From: an uncultured Ruminococcus sp.
GTDB lineage: Bacteria; Bacillota; Clostridia; Oscillospirales; Ruminococcaceae
Direction: 5' to 3'
Length of the DNA: 10,022 nt
NCBI GenBank assembly: GCA_900550695.1
Contig: URTF01000073.1
Coordinates: 1 to 10,022, forward strand
Part shown: positions 1 through 6,356 of the stretch, piece after piece
Numbering within the stretch: position 1 is the stretch's first letter
Layout of the letters: each line of letters opens with the position of its first letter
The notes under the pieces: model-generated
What the model saw: the letters and a program-made list of their open reading frames with translations, nothing else
Database searches by the model: none
Told to the model about the DNA's origin: nothing
Made by a program: the position numbers and the translations under genes

Positions 1-537
1 CGGATTGAGTATATTCTGAACCGCCGCAATAAGACTCTTGAGATTATCCTTTGAAGTTGAGTCGGAGTATCCTTTGATTATTGCAAGAGCGTTGATATCA
101 TCGGCGGAACGGACTTCGTGCTTGTTTATGGCGGACTGAGCGGCGAGGAGCTGCGCTTTGTCCATAACGCTTGTTTTCTTCTTGTCGATGCCGCTGTTAA
201 TAACTATGAGCGGAACGACATTCTTGAACTGTTCCGGATAGTTTTCCGCAATAAGACGTGCTTTTGCTTCTTCGGAATCGTTGCAGTACCATGAAACGGC
301 AGCAATGACCATTTTATTGACATTGACCTGGCCGAGGTTTTTTTTCAGCCAGTCCATTATCAGTATCTTATCGCCGTAAACGCCGCCGGCAAAGACAACG
401 GCTTTATATTCGAGCGCCTTGGTGGGTGTGAACGAGGTCGAAACGAATATATCCGCACCCGCTTCTTCTTTCATCCAATCGGCATATTGCTTGGTATGAC
501 CGTATTTTGTAGCATATACAACAGCTAAATCTTTCAT
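1..537 (-). CDS. Flavodoxin-domain protein (protoporphyrinogen-oxidase/HemG-like flavodoxin family), 3' end outside window
   Basis: Read on the minus strand, the frame starts at ATG 537-535 and stays open for 179 codons to the window edge, so the C-terminus is missing. The N-terminus MKDLAVVYATKYGHTKQYA is the classic flavodoxin opening: a hydrophobic first beta strand followed by a T-x-Y-G-H-T-x phosphate-binding loop for FMN. A second segment, VVFAGGVYGDKI at about residues 48-59, matches the next strand and loop of the fold. This suggests an FMN-binding electron carrier or oxidoreductase in the cytoplasm. Similar stand-alone proteins are often annotated as flavodoxin or HemG-like; the substrate cannot be told from sequence, and no haem genes are nearby. 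The start is supported by the flavodoxin N-terminus and an in-frame TAG at 573-571. The only good Shine-Dalgarno (AGGAGG, 572-567) is unusually far away, 29 bases upstream (see findings). Confidence 0.85.
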   Translation of the reverse strand, partial: MKDLAVVYATKYGHTKQYADWMKEEAGADIFVSTSFTPTKALEYKAVVFAGGVYGDKILIMDWLKKNLGQVNVNKMVIAAVSWYCNDSEEAKARLIAENYPEQFKNVVPLIVINSGIDKKKTSVMDKAQLLAAQSAINKHEVRSADDINALAIIKGYSDSTSKDNLKSLIAAVQNILNP

Positions 538-629
538 CGTTATGTACAGGCTCTGATGCCCTCTGTCCTCCTACAAATAGATTTTTTGCTGCGCTGTCAA
601 AATGCCTAAACGCAGCGGCTCTTATTTAA

Positions 630-658
630 ATTATAACGGCTTTCGCAGCACTCTATGT
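630..658 (-). promoter_or_regulatory. Candidate promoter for the flavodoxin gene
   Basis: The minus strand carries a perfect TATAAT at 635-630, about 93 bases upstream of the flavodoxin ATG. The -35 region at the expected spacing (ACATAG, 658-653, 17-base spacer) is a poor match to TTGACA, and there is no TG extension. The call therefore rests mainly on the -10 box and on its position in the 250-base gap between the two minus-strand genes. The rest of 538-787 is AT-rich, and I see no convincing terminator for the U32-like gene in it. Confidence 0.35.
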
Positions 659-787
659 GGATAATATATTAACTGAATATTAATTTTATTTTAATTATCG
701 AATCAAACTATGAATAAAACAGCTAAAACAAGGCTCTTTTAATCAATTTGTTAAAGAAAATGATATTTTTTGTGCAGAATGACGATA

Positions 788-1711
788 TCAGTTGAAATAT
801 TTCGTTTTCTGTGTGAGCGTGCCGAGCAGTTCAAGGCGTGCAGTGTCTTTGTACTCAGGTTTTATCATATAGTAGATGTAATTTTCGGCGAGTGCGATGT
901 CGGGGACAGTCCTGCCCTCGATCTTGAACTGATTGAATCCCATTGGGACGTATTTTTCGACGATCGCATCGGGCGAAATATGTGTCGGAAGGTCGGTTAT
1001 CTGGTAGATATGTCGGAGCATTGACGGGCATTTGAAATCCTCGAAGTGCGTAGGTTTGCGCATCATCGGCGGCGTTTTCATATATTCCGCATACTTTATC
1101 TGCGTTTCGCCGATAGAACGGTAATGCTCGCCTCTTCTCGGGCAGTTCGGGACGCAGCAGGCATTTATGAGAAGCTCGCATTTTTCCTTGTGCGGAAGTG
1201 TTTCGAGAAAGCCGAGATCATTGTTCCAGTTATAGTCGAGAACGACATAATGATAGTCTTTTTCAAGCTCTGCGGAAAGGTCGTCTGCGTTTCGTATCTC
1301 CTTGCAGGTGGACGAGGTTATCCTGTAGCTCGGGTAATTTTTGCGAATGTATTCTTCGAGTATCGGCGACATAACGATGACCTCGTTCAGACCGTTATCG
1401 CACATTCTCATAACCTTATTGCAGAAGGGGTCGCCGAGGTGCTTTTCTTCGATAAGAGGGTTCGTGAACGTGAATCGGAGCGGAACTCCTCTTGAATTGA
1501 ACGCTTTTGTGACCTGCTTTATTATCTCATCATCAACAACGCCGACCGTATTTCGTCCGCCGTTCCAGAGCGAGGGCGGAAATGCGCCGAAAACGGACGC
1601 TATTTTCACGCCGTCACGGAAATATTCGGGGTGCTGCTGCATAAGCGAGAGCAGAAGCAGGTTAAGCCGGCAGTGATTGATAAAATCGGGAATATGAAAA
1701 TTTATATCCAT
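788..1711 (-). CDS. U32-peptidase-like TIM-barrel protein with putative Fe-S cysteines
   Basis: This is a 307-residue protein when started at ATG 1711-1709. That start has AAGGAG (1727-1722) ten bases upstream. A longer in-frame ATG at 1741 lies at the predicted transcription start of the promoter at 1774-1746 and lacks a ribosome site, so it is rejected. Features of the U32 family are visible: FTNPLI near residue 82, IVMSP at 112-116 followed by YRITSSTCKEI at 129-139 (barrel strands), a cysteine cluster C185-C186-x3-C190 followed by PRRGEHY, a further C228-P, and FKIEGR at 262-267, which is typical of U32 C-terminal barrels. In characterised relatives (RlhA, TrhP, UbiU/UbiV) such cysteines can hold a 4Fe-4S cluster, and the proteins act in RNA hydroxylation or ubiquinone hydroxylation rather than proteolysis. 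The substrate here is unknown. There is no signal peptide or membrane segment, so it is likely cytoplasmic. The family assignment is from motif recognition, not a search. Confidence 0.75.
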   Translation of the reverse strand: MDINFHIPDFINHCRLNLLLLSLMQQHPEYFRDGVKIASVFGAFPPSLWNGGRNTVGVVDDEIIKQVTKAFNSRGVPLRFTFTNPLIEEKHLGDPFCNKVMRMCDNGLNEVIVMSPILEEYIRKNYPSYRITSSTCKEIRNADDLSAELEKDYHYVVLDYNWNNDLGFLETLPHKEKCELLINACCVPNCPRRGEHYRSIGETQIKYAEYMKTPPMMRKPTHFEDFKCPSMLRHIYQITDLPTHISPDAIVEKYVPMGFNQFKIEGRTVPDIALAENYIYYMIKPEYKDTARLELLGTLTQKTKYFN

Positions 1712-1745
1712 CTGAAATTTGCTCCTTAGAAAAAATAGCACTATA

Positions 1746-1774
1746 ATTATAGCATATTTATATCAAATTTTCAA
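1746..1774 (-). promoter_or_regulatory. Sigma-A promoter for the U32-like gene
   Basis: On the minus strand, TTGAAA (1774-1769) is separated by 17 bases from TATAAT (1751-1746), which is preceded by TGC, forming an extended -10. Transcription should start near 1739, about 28 bases before the ATG at 1711, leaving room for the AAGGAG ribosome site. The -10 lies inside a perfect 12-base palindrome, CTATAATTATAG (1741-1752), so a TATAAT also appears on the plus strand, but it has no good -35 there. Confidence 0.8.
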
Positions 1775-1801
1775 TAGTGCAGGGAATTGTCGGCATTATT
1801 C

Positions 1802-1815
1802 TGTCAGAAATGACA
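1802..1815. promoter_or_regulatory. Possible operator dyad between divergent promoters
   Basis: TGTCA-GAAA-TGACA is a perfect 5-base inverted repeat with a 4-base centre. It sits between the -35 elements of the divergent U32-like and DUF815 promoters (minus -35 at 1774-1769, plus -35 near 1832). It could bind a regulator of both genes. It is short enough to be chance, and no regulator gene lies next to it. Confidence 0.25.
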
Positions 1816-1831
1816 AAAAACAGGCTGTCTA

Positions 1832-1859
1832 TTGTATTTTTACGCTAAAGTGCTATAAT
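1832..1859 (+). promoter_or_regulatory. Extended -10 promoter for the DUF815 ATPase gene
   Basis: TGCTATAAT at 1851-1859 is a perfect extended -10. The -35 (TTGTAT, 1832-1837, 16-base spacer) matches only the TTG part, which is acceptable for an extended -10 promoter. The start point would be near 1866, about 30 bases before the ATG at 1896. The same nine bases, TGCTATAAT, occur in the opposite-facing promoter at 1754-1746. Confidence 0.65.
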
Positions 1860-1895
1860 TAAAGGTAAAGATTTTTACAAAAAGGAACGATAGAA

Positions 1896-3071
1896 ATGAT
1901 TGTCAATACACTTATGCCTTATGCCGAAAAGCTGAGCGCTCTTTCGGTTTTCAGAGGTATTCTTGAAGATGAGACCGTAAAGGAATTTCTTGAGATGCTC
2001 CGTGAGCCGACACCTGCGACCTACGGCAGCTTCGTTAATTCGCTTTACAAAACAACGGACGATCTCACCGACTACATACTCGGCGCAGTTACTGAGAACG
2101 AGAACCCTTTTATGCTCCGCCTTGCCGCTTTTGAGGAAGTTCCCGAGCATATTGAAAAAGCCGCAAAAGCCGAGCTTGAGGTTTTGCAGGAAATTGCCGA
2201 GATAACCTCCGACACAGTAAAAAAAGCAATGGGCGAACACGCCGCTTACGTTGCTTCGGACTGGAAGACCTCACCCGTGAACTTCACCAAGGCTTACACC
2301 GAGCGTATGAACTGCCTTTCGACCAAGGGTTACGGCATTTTCGCCGAATATTACGCTTTTACGCTGAAAAACGGCAAGCTTATGCCGATAAAGAACCCCG
2401 ACCAGCAGCGTCTTTCGCAGCTTTCGGGATATGAGCTTGAACGAGGCAAGGTGATAAGCAACACTCTTGCACTCCTCAACAACAAGCCTGCCGCAAATGT
2501 GCTTCTTTACGGTGATGCGGGCACGGGTAAATCCTCGACCGTAAAGGCTGTTGTCAACGAATACAAGGACGAGGGACTTCGCCTTGTCGAACTCAACAAA
2601 TCGCAGCTCCCCGAACTCCCCGATGTTATCGAAAAGATAGCGAAAAATCCGCTCAAATTCATCATTTTCATCGATGATGTTTCATTCTCGTCGGACGATG
2701 ACAATTTCAGCTCGCTCAAAGCCGTACTCGAAGGCTCGGCAACGGCTAAGACTTCCAACATTGCTATTTATGCAACGAGCAACAGACGTCATCTTGTAAA
2801 GGAAAAATTCTCCGACAGAGAGGGAGATGATATGCACGTTGCCGATACAAGAGAGGAGCTTATTTCCCTTTCCGAGCGTTTTGGTCTTAAAGTTGCGTTC
2901 CTGAAGCCTGACAAGGAGAACTATCTGAAGATAGTTGAAAATCTCGCCAAGGAAAACGGCATCGAGGTCACGGACGAGCTTCTCATGGGTGCGGAGGCTT
3001 TCGCCCTGCGCAGAAACGGCAGAAGCGGCAGAGCGGCAAAGCATTATATCCAGTCCGTTCTTGCAAAATAA
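1896..3071 (+). CDS. DUF815-family P-loop (AAA-type) ATPase
   Basis: The protein has 391 residues. The start ATG at 1896 has AAAGGAA (1881-1887) eight bases upstream. The C-terminal half is a complete AAA-like ATPase: Walker A GDAGTGKS at 206-213 after the strand NVLLY, Walker B FIIFIDD at 255-261, a sensor-1-like strand IAIYATSNRRH at 289-299, and a GRSGRAAKHY segment at 375-384 where a sensor-2 arginine is expected. FIIFIDDVSF and YATSNRRHLVKE closely resemble the DUF815 family, common in Clostridia and proteobacteria. The N-terminal 200 residues are mostly helical and charged with no motif I recognise. There is no signal peptide or membrane helix. DUF815 members are uncharacterised single-copy ATPases; whether this one is a remodelling factor is not known. 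It is monocistronic: divergent from the U32-like gene and separated from putP by about 190 bases. Confidence 0.85.
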   Translation: MIVNTLMPYAEKLSALSVFRGILEDETVKEFLEMLREPTPATYGSFVNSLYKTTDDLTDYILGAVTENENPFMLRLAAFEEVPEHIEKAAKAELEVLQEIAEITSDTVKKAMGEHAAYVASDWKTSPVNFTKAYTERMNCLSTKGYGIFAEYYAFTLKNGKLMPIKNPDQQRLSQLSGYELERGKVISNTLALLNNKPAANVLLYGDAGTGKSSTVKAVVNEYKDEGLRLVELNKSQLPELPDVIEKIAKNPLKFIIFIDDVSFSSDDDNFSSLKAVLEGSATAKTSNIAIYATSNRRHLVKEKFSDREGDDMHVADTREELISLSERFGLKVAFLKPDKENYLKIVENLAKENGIEVTDELLMGAEAFALRRNGRSGRAAKHYIQSVLAK

Positions 3072-3191
3072 AAGCCGGGAACAGCAAAGAGCCTGTCGTT
3101 TTATTGTGTTTTTGGCATATAAAGAACGTATTTGTTCAGCTTAATTGCATAAATTCACCAAAGTTAATGCACGTTCATCAAATATCCATAC

Positions 3192-3216
3192 TTGAACACA
3201 TGAAAAATAGTATAAT
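3192..3216 (+). promoter_or_regulatory. Candidate promoter for putP
   Basis: A perfect TATAAT lies at 3211-3216, 48 bases before the putP ATG. TTGAAC at 3192-3197 looks like a -35 but is only 13 bases away, which is too short for normal sigma-A. At 16-18 bases the match is poor. The -10 is therefore supported and the -35 is not. The gap 3072-3245 otherwise shows no clear terminator for the ATPase gene. Confidence 0.4.
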
Positions 3217-3263
3217 TAAATTTATCAGTTTAAAATTTTATCATTTTGAAAGGCGGTAAATCA

Positions 3264-4805
3264 ATGGGGTTTTTCCGAAACGCTGACGTACCCGTGCTGA
3301 TATCATTCGTGATATATCTTCTTATCATGATCGGCATAGGTTTCTATTTCAGCAACAAGAGCAAAAAAATGAGCGACTACTTCCTCGCAGGAAGAGGTCT
3401 TAATTCGTGGGTAACGGCAATGTCCGCACAGGCGTCCGATATGAGCGGCTGGCTGCTTATGGGTCTTCCCGGTGCAGCTTATGCCACAGGTATGGGAAAC
3501 TACTGGATAGCTATCGGTCTTGCTATCGGCACGATACTCAACTGGGCGTTCGTTGCGAAGCCGCTTCGCAAGTTCACCGAAAAAGCAGGCGATGCTATCA
3601 CGATACCGCAGTATCTCCAGAACCGTTTCAAGGCTGACAGTCCGATCGTCCGTCTTGTATGCGCAGTCGTAATTTTCATCTTCTTCCTCGTTTATACGAC
3701 CTCTGCATTCGTTTCGGGCGGCAAGCTTTTCCAGGTCGTTTTCAACATCGACAGTTCCAACGAAACATACACAAAGGCTGCGGTCATCATTTCAGCGCTT
3801 ATAATCATCATCTATACATTCCTCGGCGGCTTTAACGCCGTTGCATGGACAGACCTTGTTCAGGGTCTGCTGATGTTCTTCACGATCGTTGCACTCCCTA
3901 TTGCACTTATCACAGCAACTCCCGATTTCAGCTGGGAAATGGTCGCAGCAACACCAAAGCTCGCTGCAGAGGGCGCTGACGCTTCGGGTTATGCTTCACT
4001 TGTGAGCGGAAGAAGTGCAAACTCCATTATAAGCGACCTTGCGTGGGCGCTCGGCTACTTCGGAATGCCGCATATCCTCGTTCGCTTTATGGCTATCAAG
4101 GACGCAAAGAGCGTTAAGAAATCAGCTATAATCGCTATCGTATGGGTAATAATCTCGCTCGGTGCGGCTGTACTTATCGGTATCCTCGGAAGAGTTTACC
4201 TCGATAATATCCAAAATCCCGACGGTTCGGTCGGCATTACACTTATAGATACCCAGCGTGAGCTTATCTTCATCGATGTTGTAAAGCGTCTGTTCCCGGG
4301 TGCGCTCGCAGGTGTGTTCCTCTCCGCTGTTCTCGCTTCGATCATGAGTACGGCAGACAGCCAGCTCCTTGTTACAGCCTCCGCAGTTGTAAATGACTTC
4401 TATAAGGTTATCGTAAAGAAAGAAACCTCCGATAAAAAGCTTATGTGGATAAGCCGAGGTGCGGTAATGCTCATCTCCGTTATAGCCTGCATACTTGCCC
4501 TCAATCCGCAGGATACAATCATGGGTATCGTTTCAAACGCATGGGCAGGCTTCGGCGCAGCGTTCGGACCTGCAATAATCCTCTCCCTCTACTGGAGAAG
4601 ACTTACGCTTAAGGGTACGGTCGCAGGTATCATCGGCGGTGCGGCAACCGTTATCGTATGGGAATATGTTCTTCACTGGAGCGGAATGTTATACTCGATC
4701 GTTCCGGGATTTATCGTTTCGATCCTCCTCACCGTTATCGTTTCCCTTATCGACAAAGAACCCTCCGATGAAGTTAAGGCACTCTTTGACGAAGCGAGAA
4801 AATAA
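3264..4805 (+). CDS. putP: Sodium/proline symporter (SSS family)
   Basis: This is a 513-residue inner-membrane transporter, similar in length to the 502 residues of E. coli PutP. It imports proline with sodium. The start is ATG 3264 with AAAGGCGG (3249-3256) seven bases upstream; an in-frame TTG at 3246 sits ahead of that ribosome site and is rejected. The diagnostic PutP block ASDMSGWLLMGLPGA is at 57-71; its D59 and S61 correspond to E. coli D55 and S57, which are needed for sodium and proline. MST at 361-363 in the VLASIMSTADSQLLV segment matches the second sodium-site residues S340/T341. GGFNAVAWTDLVQ at 188-200 and WAGFGAAFGPAIILSLYW at 427-444 are also family hallmarks. About 12-13 hydrophobic segments are visible. 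No proline dehydrogenase is nearby, so the role may be osmoprotection or amino-acid scavenging. The TAA stop is shared with the first repeat unit of the downstream inverted-repeat element. Confidence 0.93.
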   Translation: MGFFRNADVPVLISFVIYLLIMIGIGFYFSNKSKKMSDYFLAGRGLNSWVTAMSAQASDMSGWLLMGLPGAAYATGMGNYWIAIGLAIGTILNWAFVAKPLRKFTEKAGDAITIPQYLQNRFKADSPIVRLVCAVVIFIFFLVYTTSAFVSGGKLFQVVFNIDSSNETYTKAAVIISALIIIIYTFLGGFNAVAWTDLVQGLLMFFTIVALPIALITATPDFSWEMVAATPKLAAEGADASGYASLVSGRSANSIISDLAWALGYFGMPHILVRFMAIKDAKSVKKSAIIAIVWVIISLGAAVLIGILGRVYLDNIQNPDGSVGITLIDTQRELIFIDVVKRLFPGALAGVFLSAVLASIMSTADSQLLVTASAVVNDFYKVIVKKETSDKKLMWISRGAVMLISVIACILALNPQDTIMGIVSNAWAGFGAAFGPAIILSLYWRRLTLKGTVAGIIGGAATVIVWEYVLHWSGMLYSIVPGFIVSILLTVIVSLIDKEPSDEVKALFDEARK

Positions 4806-4854
4806 TGCGTAATGCGTAATGCGTAATTATTTGTGACCCGAAAATATGCTGCAA

Positions 4855-4908
4855 AACACTCCTGATTTTATCTGGCAAAAAGATAAGATCAGGGGTGTTT
4901 TTAATTTT
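4855..4908 (+). terminator. Rho-independent terminator downstream of putP
   Basis: The left arm at 4855-4873 and right arm at 4881-4899 form a 19-base-pair stem (two G-U pairs) around the 7-base loop GGCAAAA, followed by TTTTTAATTTT (4898-4908, the first two Ts shared with the stem). It lies 50 bases after the putP stop, inside the inverted-repeat element. An A-rich stretch before the left arm gives weaker potential in the opposite direction. Confidence 0.85.
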
Positions 4909-4920
4909 ATAATGCCTTGT

Positions 4921-4953
4921 ATCACGTAAACGGGCAACCCGTCCCTCTGTGAT
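4921..4953. other. Secondary hairpin inside the inverted-repeat element
   Basis: ATCAC (4921-4925) pairs with GTGAT (4949-4953), enclosing an inner hairpin of ACGGG (4930-4934), loop CAA, and CCCGT (4938-4942). No T-run follows, so it is not a terminator. With the outer inverted repeats and the terminator stem, it would give the element a branched RNA or cruciform structure. Confidence 0.45.
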
Positions 4954-5125
4954 TTATTGCAAACCAACGGGAATACAAATAATTACGCATTAAGCATTAA
5001 GCATTACGCATTAAGTACTGACCGTGCCTTGTTAGTAAATTTGCACTAAAACCTTTTGCGCTGTTTTTTATGTGTTATTCACAAAGCCAAAAATGAAAAA
5101 TTTGAAAAAAACCGTGAAAAAAGTG

Positions 5126-5154
5126 TTGTAGACTGCGTTTTATGGTGGTATAAT
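5126..5154 (+). promoter_or_regulatory. Promoter of the mreBCD-mrdA operon
   Basis: TGGTATAAT (5146-5154) is a consensus extended -10. TTGTAG (5126-5131) lies 17 bases upstream as a partial -35. Transcription would start near 5161 and give an 88-base leader before the mreB ATG. It is the only good promoter seen upstream of the wall-elongation genes. Confidence 0.75.
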
Positions 5155-5198
5155 ATTAGTATAAGTGCCGTTTGGCTCTGTTTTTACTTAAAAATAAC

Positions 5199-5215
5199 AG
5201 CCGAGCATATCGGCT
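5199..5215 (+). other. Stem-loop in the mreB leader
   Basis: AGCCGA (5199-5204), loop GCATA, TCGGCT (5210-5215) forms a perfect 6-base-pair hairpin 33 bases before the mreB start. The same AGCCGA could instead pair with TTGGCT at 5172-5177. There is no T-run of terminator quality after it. A regulatory role is only a suggestion. Confidence 0.35.
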
Positions 5216-5248
5216 TTGTCGGATAAATCATTATTATGGAGGATAAAA

Positions 5249-6265
5249 ATGTTTACTAAAGATATCGGTATCGACCTTGGAACCGCCAACACCCTCGTTT
5301 ACATGAAGGGCAAGGGCATTATTATAAGAGAACCGTCCGTTGTTGCTGTTGACACCCGCACGGACAGAGCAAAATATGTCGGTCAGGAGGCTAAGGACGT
5401 TATCGGCCGTACTCCGGGTTCTATCGTTGCTGTACGTCCGCTCAAGGACGGCGTTATCGCTGACTTTGAAATGACAACAACTATGCTTCAGGAATTCATC
5501 AGCAAGGCTCTCAAGGGTTCTTTCTTCACAAAGGCAAGAGTTGTAATCTGTATCCCGTCCGGCATCACAGCCGTTGAGCGCCGTGCCGTTAAGGAAGCTA
5601 CCGAAAACTCGGGTGCGAAGCGCGTAAACATAATCGAAGAGCCTATGGCTGCCGCTATCGGCGCAGGCCTCCCCGTTTCCGAACCGCAGGGTTCTATGAT
5701 CGTTGATATCGGCGGCGGTACTTCCGAGGTCGCCGTTATATCTCTCGGCGGTATCGTTACATCACGTTCCGTCCGTATCGCAGGCGATGCATTCGACACC
5801 GCTATCATCAACTACATCAAGAAAAAGTACAATCTTCTCATCGGTGAAAGAACCGCTGAAAATGTCAAGATCGCTATCGGCTCCGCATTCCCGATGGAGC
5901 AGGAGACCGATATGGAAATAAAGGGACGTAATCTTCTCAACGGTCTGCCCGAGAACATCACAGTTACATCGGCAGAGATCAGAGAAGCACTTGCCGAACC
6001 TCTTTCCCACGTTATCGAAGCTATCAAGGTAACACTTGAAAAGACTCCTCCGGAGCTTGCAGCCGACATCATCGACCAGGGCATCACCCTTGCAGGCGGC
6101 GGCGCACTTATCAGAGGTCTTGACAAGCTCATCAATAAGGAAACGGGAATGCCCGTAAACATTGCCGATTCTCCGCTTGACTGCGTTGCGGACGGCACGG
6201 GTAAGGTTCTTGAGGACATCGACAAGCTTCACGAGGTCCTCAACGACGATTCAAAATATTATTGA
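5249..6265 (+). CDS. mreB: Rod-shape-determining actin homologue MreB
   Basis: The protein has 338 residues, normal for MreB. It forms membrane-bound ATP-dependent filaments that organise lateral peptidoglycan synthesis together with MreC, MreD, RodA and PBP2. The start is ATG 5249 with GGAGG (5238-5242) six bases upstream; an in-frame TTG at 5216 has no such site. Actin-fold motifs are intact: phosphate-1 DIGIDLGTANT at 5-15, IPSGITAVERRAV at 102-114, NIIEEPMAAAIGAG at 127-140 with the conserved glutamates, phosphate-2 IVDIGGGTSEVAVIS at 151-165, and the adenosine loop ITLAGGGALIRG at 279-290. It is the first gene of the operon. Mbl and MreBH paralogues are very similar, but the mreC-mreD-PBP2 neighbourhood supports MreB. 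A terminator-like hairpin follows within 16-43 bases of the stop. Confidence 0.96.
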   Translation: MFTKDIGIDLGTANTLVYMKGKGIIIREPSVVAVDTRTDRAKYVGQEAKDVIGRTPGSIVAVRPLKDGVIADFEMTTTMLQEFISKALKGSFFTKARVVICIPSGITAVERRAVKEATENSGAKRVNIIEEPMAAAIGAGLPVSEPQGSMIVDIGGGTSEVAVISLGGIVTSRSVRIAGDAFDTAIINYIKKKYNLLIGERTAENVKIAIGSAFPMEQETDMEIKGRNLLNGLPENITVTSAEIREALAEPLSHVIEAIKVTLEKTPPELAADIIDQGITLAGGGALIRGLDKLINKETGMPVNIADSPLDCVADGTGKVLEDIDKLHEVLNDDSKYY

Positions 6266-6280
6266 TCTACAACATAAAAC

Positions 6281-6308
6281 GGGGCGGATAGATATATCCG
6301 CCTCTTTT
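6281..6308 (+). terminator. Terminator-like hairpin between mreB and mreC
   Basis: GGGGCGGATA (6281-6290), loop GATA, TATCCGCCTC (6295-6304) gives a 10-base-pair stem with one G-U pair, directly followed by TTTT (6305-6308) and preceded by AAAA (6276-6279). The T-run is short, so partial termination or 3'-end protection of the mreB message is more likely than a full stop. No convincing promoter is seen between it and mreC. Confidence 0.55.
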
Positions 6309-6356
6309 CGGAATATTCTCATTATATCGGCATAATGACATAAGGGAGATGATAAT

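Larger units (their letters stand above)
4803..5013. mobile_element. MITE-like intergenic element with TAATGCG terminal inverted repeats
   Basis: The left end (4803-4833) is three tandem TAATGCG units followed by TAATTATTTG. The right end (4976-5013) is CAAATAATTA followed by four 7-base units, CGCATTA, AGCATTA, AGCATTA and CGCATTA. The arms are inverted copies: 4817-4833 matches 4992-4976 perfectly over 17 bases, and the full 31-base arm has two mismatches. The 211-base interior has no coding frame but holds a strong terminator and a second hairpin. The layout (long terminal inverted repeats, short non-coding core, intergenic position) resembles a MITE or other dispersed repeat. Target duplication is not clear, and copy number cannot be judged from one window. 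From 5014 to the mreB promoter at 5126 I see only AT-rich sequence. Confidence 0.6.

Noticed and set aside
721..775. AT-rich pairing TCTTTTAA/TTAAAGA as terminator of the U32-like gene
   Set aside because: The stem is about seven A-T pairs with a bulge and has no clear T-run on the minus strand.
1709..1741. Longer start for the U32-like protein at ATG 1741
   Set aside because: It falls at the predicted transcription start, has no ribosome site, and adds ten residues with no family similarity.
3124..3137. GAAC-N6-GTTC, resembling a Gram-positive LexA/DinR box
   Set aside because: The known box is GAAC-N4-GTTC; here the spacing is six bases and the gene downstream is a proline symporter, not an SOS gene.
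3246..3263. TTG start for PutP six codons upstream
   Set aside because: The ribosome site AAAGGCGG lies inside those codons and is correctly spaced for the ATG at 3264.
4803..5013. Short tandem repeats considered as a CRISPR remnant
   Set aside because: The units are 7 bases long with no spacers, arranged as inverted ends of one element; no cas genes nearby.
5762..6232. Open frames antisense to mreB
   Set aside because: They lie wholly inside a well-conserved mreB with intact actin motifs; no ribosome site or recognisable product.
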